Source: Planctomycetota bacterium (GTDB lineage: Bacteria > Planctomycetota > SZUA-567 > H5-PLA8). From it: 64,000 nt of DNA. The stretch is from NCBI GenBank assembly GCA_015075375.1, contig JABTUM010000001.1:1731201-1795200 (forward strand), read 5' to 3'. The position numbers were made by a program, and so were the translations under genes. The notes below the pieces were generated by a model. It searched no databases. It was not told the origin of the DNA and saw only the letters and a program-made list of their open reading frames with translations. Below, one piece after another: positions 59,241-64,000 of the stretch (within the stretch, counting starts at the first letter, position 1; the number at the start of each line of letters is the position of its first letter).

Positions 59241-61501
59241 CAGGCTTTCTCGTTCAGCCGCCGCAGCATGAACGAAAGCGCCTCTTTAGCGCAGGCGTCG
59301 CAGTAGCCGTACTTCTCGCGCATCGTGCCGAGCGCTTTCTCGACGCGCGGGCGCTGCGCTTGCGGCACCAGCGCCGCGTCCTCCGTGCCGGACGTCAGGA
59401 TGTACTGCGCCAGGGTTTCGAGATCCTTCTGCTTGTTCTTGTAGTAACTGGCGCGCAGGTTGTGAACCAGGTCGGGGAAAATCTCGGGGTAGCTGAGCTT
59501 CACGTTGGGATGCTCCAGCGACCACGCGGCGATCTTGGTCATCACGTTGCGCCGAAAATTGTCCGCCGACTCCTTCAGGTCCATCAGCTTCTCGAGGCCT
59601 TCCATCACGCTGGTGCTGGCCGGTTCGTATTGGCCCGTCCGCACATTCTCGATCTTCTCGCCCGAGACGTACCCGCGGACGTGGCGGAAGTAGTCTTCGA
59701 CGCGGCGGGTAAATTCCTGTTCTTCGATCAGCTCCATCGAATCGTAGGCTTCGACCATGATCCAGCGGAAGTACTCGTCCTCGACTTCGCCGATGTGGCT
59801 CTCCGGATCGCTGTAGCCGTCCTCCGGCTCCAAGCGCAGGAAGTCGTAAACGCTGCGGTCCTTCATGAGGTTGCGCATCTCGTTGAATACGGCCAGCGGG
59901 GAGAGGCACGGTTTGTCGTGGTTGCCCGCGGCGTCGGCCAGGAGCGAACGCATCTCTCGCGCGCTGGCTCCGCGGCGGCCTTCGTAGGCGCTGCAGACGA
60001 AATTCTCGAACTCCGCCGCATCCTCGTTGTGTTCGTCGCGCATGCGCACGACCACGGAGAGCAGTGCGCGCTTCTGGTCGGTGTTTAACCGTTCGGGGGC
60101 CGTGCCTTCGCCGTACAGCCGCGCTTTTTCCAGCGGCGTCAGTTTCTTCACGACGGCCTGCGCTTCCTCCGAGTAGCGTTCGGGGTCGGGCTTGCGCAGC
60201 CGCGTCATCACCGCCCAAAGAGCCGCCGCGTCGAGCGTGTGCGGCGCGACATGCCGCTCGCCGCGCAGTTCCTCTATGAAGTCCCGGTAGACCTCGCGCT
60301 CCTTGCGCCACTCCAGCAGGTACCCCATCCGCACCAGTTCGATGCGGCCCTTGAAGCTCGTGAAGTCGGGGTTCGCCTTGAAGGCGCTCAGGTATTTCTC
60401 GTTGCAGGTGCCCATCAGGACGGTGTTGAGGTGCGCGACGACGCCGTGCAGCGAAATCGAACCCCGCTCGCAGGTGTTCAGGAGGTACTTGTTCAGCTCC
60501 AGCGGCCGCTTCAGGACATCGCTGTATTCCACGATCCCGCCGCTCGCGTCGATCAGTTCGCCGGAAAGCTCCAGGAGTTGCAACCCCTGCAGGGCCGGGG
60601 GCAGCACCGCGCCGGCCTCGAAGCTCATCGGCCGCGCCGCCGCGTCCACATTCTGCTGCGGCTCGATCACCGAAGAAGCCACGCGGAAGCGCTTGCTCAC
60701 GAAATAGCGCTCCACCTGGACGTGCTTGATCACCTTCAGCCAGTCGCCGCGGTAGGCGTTCAGGAGCGCCTCGAAGATCGCCTTGCTCTTGGCCGAAAGA
60801 TCGCCTTCGCGCAGGTAACTCCCCTTCAGCCGCTCCACGCGCTTGGGACTGCGCTCGCCTTCGGCCAGGAGTCTGTCCAGCAGCCGGTTGCGCTCGGGCT
60901 GTGGGATGAGGAAAAGCGGGCTTTCGCGCAGCTCGCTGACGATTTTGCAACTGATCAAGTTCTCGTCGATGAACGCGAGGCTGTCCTTGGGCAGTTCGTC
61001 GCGGGCGCTGAAGCCCATCTGACCGCTGCCTTCCAGCCGCTCGGTGAAAATCCAATTAAAGGTGAAGATCGAACCTTCGTCGGTGCGGCTGTAGGCTTCC
61101 TGCCCGCGCACCAGGAGGTCGATCAGCGTGCTTTTGCCGCTCCCGTTCGGGCCGTGGCTTAGCACCAGACGGTCGGCTTTGCCCGTGGCGGCGAAGCGGT
61201 GGAAGAGATCGTAGACGTCGTGCTGTGCGGCCTCGTGCCCGATCATGCGGGTGCGGCCGGCGTCGAAGGGCGCGTCGAAGAGCTTGTAGCGCCGCGCCTT
61301 CCCGCCAATGGAATCCACTTCGTAGTGCCCGTAATAGTCCAGGCAGTCCACCAGATACTGAGCCGCGTTCCGTCCCTGCGTCGCCGGATCCTTCAAGAAG
61401 AGGTCCAGCCACTGCTGGAACGAAAGCACACGCCGCTGCTTCTGGAAGGCCTCCAAGGAGTGTTGCGTCGCTTCCTTCAAAAAATCGTCTACTTTGAACA
61501 T
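59240..61501 (-). CDS. prkA: PrkA-type serine protein kinase/AAA protein
   Basis: A 753-residue protein. The N-terminal AAA_PrkA region has GPNGSGKSTLIDLLVRG (Walker A, residues 117-124), LAFIDENLISCKIV (Walker B-like) and GTCNEKYLSAFKANPDFTSF; the C-terminal half is the PrkA domain (RNLMKDRSVYDFLRLEPEDG, NVRTGQYEPASTSVMEGLEK) ending YGYCDACAKEALSFM. PrkA proteins are stationary-phase or stress proteins, with kinase and, for YeaG, protease-related activity reported in other bacteria. The usual partners YeaH and SpoVR are not here; instead the CBM9-like lipoprotein follows with overlapping codons. ATG 61501 fits the family start. Confidence 0.93.
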   Translation of the reverse strand: MFKVDDFLKEATQHSLEAFQKQRRVLSFQQWLDLFLKDPATQGRNAAQYLVDCLDYYGHYEVDSIGGKARRYKLFDAPFDAGRTRMIGHEAAQHDVYDLFHRFAATGKADRLVLSHGPNGSGKSTLIDLLVRGQEAYSRTDEGSIFTFNWIFTERLEGSGQMGFSARDELPKDSLAFIDENLISCKIVSELRESPLFLIPQPERNRLLDRLLAEGERSPKRVERLKGSYLREGDLSAKSKAIFEALLNAYRGDWLKVIKHVQVERYFVSKRFRVASSVIEPQQNVDAAARPMSFEAGAVLPPALQGLQLLELSGELIDASGGIVEYSDVLKRPLELNKYLLNTCERGSISLHGVVAHLNTVLMGTCNEKYLSAFKANPDFTSFKGRIELVRMGYLLEWRKEREVYRDFIEELRGERHVAPHTLDAAALWAVMTRLRKPDPERYSEEAQAVVKKLTPLEKARLYGEGTAPERLNTDQKRALLSVVVRMRDEHNEDAAEFENFVCSAYEGRRGASAREMRSLLADAAGNHDKPCLSPLAVFNEMRNLMKDRSVYDFLRLEPEDGYSDPESHIGEVEDEYFRWIMVEAYDSMELIEEQEFTRRVEDYFRHVRGYVSGEKIENVRTGQYEPASTSVMEGLEKLMDLKESADNFRRNVMTKIAAWSLEHPNVKLSYPEIFPDLVHNLRASYYKNKQKDLETLAQYILTSGTEDAALVPQAQRPRVEKALGTMREKYGYCDACAKEALSFMLRRLNEKA

Positions 61502-61682
61502 GTTCGGCCCCGGGGCTTCGAAGAATGGTAATGTGGCTGTCCGAATCCGTCTGCTTGCATCCTCTTAGTATGGAAAGAACGGGGTGGGCGGACCGGGAAG
61601 CGTACGGTGGTAGACGCTCCCGCCGCGTCTCGATTAGCATACGAACTTTCGTACCGGCACCGCAAGGGTCAACGCGCCCCTC

Positions 61683-64000
61683 ATGACCTGGATCGTCTGG
61701 CTTCTTTTCCTCCTCTCCGGCGCTTGCGGGCTGATTTACGAAGTCCTCTGGTCGCGCCAGTTGGGGTTGGTGTTAGGGCATTCGGTACACAGCCTCGCGG
61801 CGGTGCTCAGCGCCTTCATGGCCGGACTCGCGCTAGGCAGCTTCCTCGCGGGGCGCTATCTCGTCAAATTCCGGCGCCTCCTGGCGCTGTACGGCATGCT
61901 CGAAATCCTGATCGGCGCGTATTGCCTGGCGCTCCCGTGGCTCTTCGAGGCCGCTATCCCCCTCTACACCCGGCTTTACGGCGAGACCGGCGGGACTGCG
62001 CTTACCGTCGCCCGCTTCGCGATCTGCTTTTTGCTCCTGATGATTCCCACCACCTGCATGGGCGCGACGCTGCCGATCCTATCCCAGTTTCTCGTCCGTT
62101 CGCCCGCCGGCCTCGCGCGCACCGCCGGAACGCTCTACGCCGTCAACACCTTCGGCGCTGTGATGGGCGCGGCCGGCGCCGGATTCTTTTTGCTCCCGAT
62201 CCTCGGGCTATCCTCCACCAACCACTTGGCCGTCGCCATCAACCTGGCCTTGGGCGTCGCTTCCTTGATGCTGGGACGCCGGGAATCCGCCCCGGCGGAT
62301 GAAACGCCCGAGCCTGCGCCCGATCCGGCCGCTCCAGCGCCGGCCGAACCGCCTTCGCCCCGCGCCGTCCGCTTCGCGGCGCTTACCTTCGGACTCACCG
62401 GCTTCGCGGCCATGGCCACGCAGATCGCCTGGACGCGCGCGCTGACGCTTTGCCTGGGCAGCAGCACCTATGCCTTCAGCCTGATCGTAGCCCTCTTCAT
62501 CCTGGGACTGGCGCTTGGCGGAACCTGGGGCGCGCGCCGCGCTGCGCGCCTGGACGATCCCATTGCCGAACTCTCGCGGGTGCTGCTCCTGATCGGCCTC
62601 CAAGCCATGACGCTGGTACCGATCCTGGGCTTCGCGCCAATCCTGTTCTTCTGGCTGATGGCCGTGGGCAGCCAGTGGGGCTTCGCGGCGCTCCTGGCCG
62701 CCGAAGCGCTGGGCGTCACGCTGCTGCTCATCCTGCCCACCTTCCTGATGGGCTCCACGCTCCCGCTCACGCTCCAAATCGTCCGCCATGCCGGGCGCGA
62801 CGCGGGACGAACCGTCGGCGGGCTTTATGCGCTCAACACGCTCGGTTCGATCCTCGGAAGTCTGGCCGGCGGATTTGTGTTACTTCCGCTGCTGCAACTG
62901 GAAGGCACCCTGAAGCTGGCCGCGCTGCTGTACGCGTTGCCGGGCGCGGCACTCTTCCTGCACGCACCGAGTTACGCCGACCGGCGCAAGCAACTCGTCT
63001 CCGGCGTGCTGCTCGGCGCGACGCTGCTCCTGATCTTCGCCCCGCGCTGGGATCCGCGGCGCATGAGCGCCGGCGCGTTCCTGCTGCGCCAGCCCGATAA
63101 GGTCGAAGCCGCGCGGGAAGGCCGCTTCCTCGACGCGCTCCCCGGACTTACCGGCGACCGCCTGCTTTTCTACCGCGAAGGCGCGTCCGCCACCGTCGCC
63201 GTCTACGAGACGCCCGACGGGCTGACCATGGCCATCGGCGGTAAGCCCGACGCCAGCAGCCACGGAGACATGAGCACCCAAGTGGGGCTCACCATGGTCC
63301 CGATGCTCCTGCACGACGGCGTACCCGAAGAGATTCTCGTCATCGGCATGGGCTCGGGGGTCAGTCTCGGAGCGGCGCTCGCGCCGGAGGCCGTCCGTCG
63401 CGTCGATTTGGTGGAACTGGCGCCGGAAGTGATCGAAGCGGCCCAAGCATTCGAGCCGTACAGCAAGTTGCGCTACAAGATCGACGGCCGCCTCGACGAA
63501 CCCAAGCTCGACGTCATCCTCGAGGACGGCCGCAGCCACCTGCAGCTCACCTCGCGCCGCTACGACGTCATTGCCAGCGAACCGTCGAATCCCTGGATCG
63601 CCGGAATCGGGAACCTCTTCACGCGGGAGTCGTTCGAACTTTGCCGCCGCGCGCTGAAGCCGAAGGGGATCATGGCCCAATGGCTGCACCGCTACGGCTT
63701 GGGCGAGCGCGAGTTCGCCAGCGTGGTGCGCACCTTCATGGAAGTCTTCCCGCATACGCAGGTCTGGTGCGTCCTGCCCGGCCAGGATTATCTTCTGGTG
63801 GGCAGCGAAACTCCGCTACACGCGGAATTGGCGCAATGGATCCCGCGATCCCGCGATCCCGGCGCGCAGGCATACCTGCGCAAAGTCGGCTTCCACGGCG
63901 CCGACGAGTTTTTTGCCTGCTTCATGGCCGACCGCGCGCGCCTCGAGCAGGTTCTGGCGCCCGCGCCGCTGCATACCGACGATAACCTGCTGCTGGAGTT
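61683..64000 (+). CDS. Fused MFS-like membrane region and spermidine-synthase-like domain (3' end outside window)
   Basis: At least 772 residues from ATG 61683, open to the window edge. The first half has about twelve membrane helices in two sets with internal repeats: AGLALGSFLAGRYL and LALGGTWGARRAAR, LYAVNTFGAVMGAAGAGFFL and LYALNTLGSILGSLAGGFVL. From about residue 500 the SpeE-like Rossmann domain follows: LVIGMGSGVSLGAAL (cofactor loop), RVDLVELAPEVIEAAQAFE and VIASEPSNPWIAGIGNLF. Such fusions occur widely in PVC and Proteobacteria; whether they transfer aminopropyl groups is unproven. Confidence 0.9.
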   Translation, partial: MTWIVWLLFLLSGACGLIYEVLWSRQLGLVLGHSVHSLAAVLSAFMAGLALGSFLAGRYLVKFRRLLALYGMLEILIGAYCLALPWLFEAAIPLYTRLYGETGGTALTVARFAICFLLLMIPTTCMGATLPILSQFLVRSPAGLARTAGTLYAVNTFGAVMGAAGAGFFLLPILGLSSTNHLAVAINLALGVASLMLGRRESAPADETPEPAPDPAAPAPAEPPSPRAVRFAALTFGLTGFAAMATQIAWTRALTLCLGSSTYAFSLIVALFILGLALGGTWGARRAARLDDPIAELSRVLLLIGLQAMTLVPILGFAPILFFWLMAVGSQWGFAALLAAEALGVTLLLILPTFLMGSTLPLTLQIVRHAGRDAGRTVGGLYALNTLGSILGSLAGGFVLLPLLQLEGTLKLAALLYALPGAALFLHAPSYADRRKQLVSGVLLGATLLLIFAPRWDPRRMSAGAFLLRQPDKVEAAREGRFLDALPGLTGDRLLFYREGASATVAVYETPDGLTMAIGGKPDASSHGDMSTQVGLTMVPMLLHDGVPEEILVIGMGSGVSLGAALAPEAVRRVDLVELAPEVIEAAQAFEPYSKLRYKIDGRLDEPKLDVILEDGRSHLQLTSRRYDVIASEPSNPWIAGIGNLFTRESFELCRRALKPKGIMAQWLHRYGLGEREFASVVRTFMEVFPHTQVWCVLPGQDYLLVGSETPLHAELAQWIPRSRDPGAQAYLRKVGFHGADEFFACFMADRARLEQVLAPAPLHTDDNLLLE

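Noticed and set aside
61496-61505. GAACATGTTC palindrome at the prkA start, resembling a LexA box
   Set aside because: The Gram-positive type LexA box needs four bases between GAAC and GTTC; here there are two, and the ATG of prkA lies inside it.

Overview
The window is GC-rich bacterial chromosome carrying about 50 protein genes, no rRNA or tRNA that I can see, no CRISPR array and no complete insertion sequence. The gene content points to the PVC group, most probably Planctomycetota: a pilin-like protein of the H-X9-DG type, a very large Hanks-type kinase, an anti-sigma factor fused to a PDZ domain, a sulfatase, FG-GAP, kelch and PQQ beta-propeller proteins, an oligogalacturonate-lyase-like protein and a GntR regulator with a sugar-sensor domain. 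The phylum is an inference; no marker rRNA is present.

Layout. 0-10 kb: end of a membrane-anchored protein, a pilin-like gene behind a strongly structured leader, a large lipoprotein, then a minus-strand block of tsaD, an S41 protease and a 1323-residue Ser/Thr kinase. 10-19 kb: an AT-rich structured intergenic region leading to a 54-residue zinc-ribbon protein, an NAD(P)-binding protein, two small exported proteins, coaB, nrdR, a lower-GC NYN nuclease gene, hypothetical genes, a phosphoesterase and a sulfatase. 19-28 kb: a KefB-like antiporter, an SDR/thioesterase/small membrane protein operon, a XerC/D recombinase, a sigma-54 activator, a Memo protein with an N-terminal PqqD-like domain, and an AlkA-like glycosylase. 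28-33 kb: a probable pectin-oligosaccharide locus (PL22-like propeller, GntR/LacI-like regulator with a perfect palindromic operator, kelch protein), a hairpin-rich repeat and a low-GC orphan gene.

33-37 kb: an autoregulated-looking ArsR-SRPBCC fusion, a roughly 1 kb divergent intergenic region holding a perfect parS-type palindrome and one copy of a 140-bp repeat, then an ECF sigma factor with a ZAS anti-sigma/PDZ protein. 37-44 kb: an apparent free-standing small RNA with its own promoter and terminator, a subtilisin-like protein that has lost part of its active site, the second copy of the 140-bp repeat, an FG-GAP propeller protein, an orphan DUF433 antitoxin and an aldo/keto reductase. 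44-50 kb (minus): a HEAT-containing exported protein, then the nitrogen-assimilation pair PII-glnA, then a membrane protein and an STN-domain protein. 50-64 kb: UbiA prenyltransferase, DUF1992, a PQQ propeller, two tandem RlaP/YcgL-type nucleotidyltransferases, a stand-alone lipoyl domain, tmk-holB, a CBM9-like lipoprotein translationally coupled to a PrkA kinase, and the start of a fused transporter/spermidine-synthase-like protein.

The most noteworthy items are the candidate small RNA at 37.26-37.41 kb, the parS palindrome, the pair of MITE-like repeats, the degenerate and compositionally mosaic subtilase, and the tandem RlaP-type nucleotidyltransferases. I did not find a clearly recognisable large new multi-gene system.
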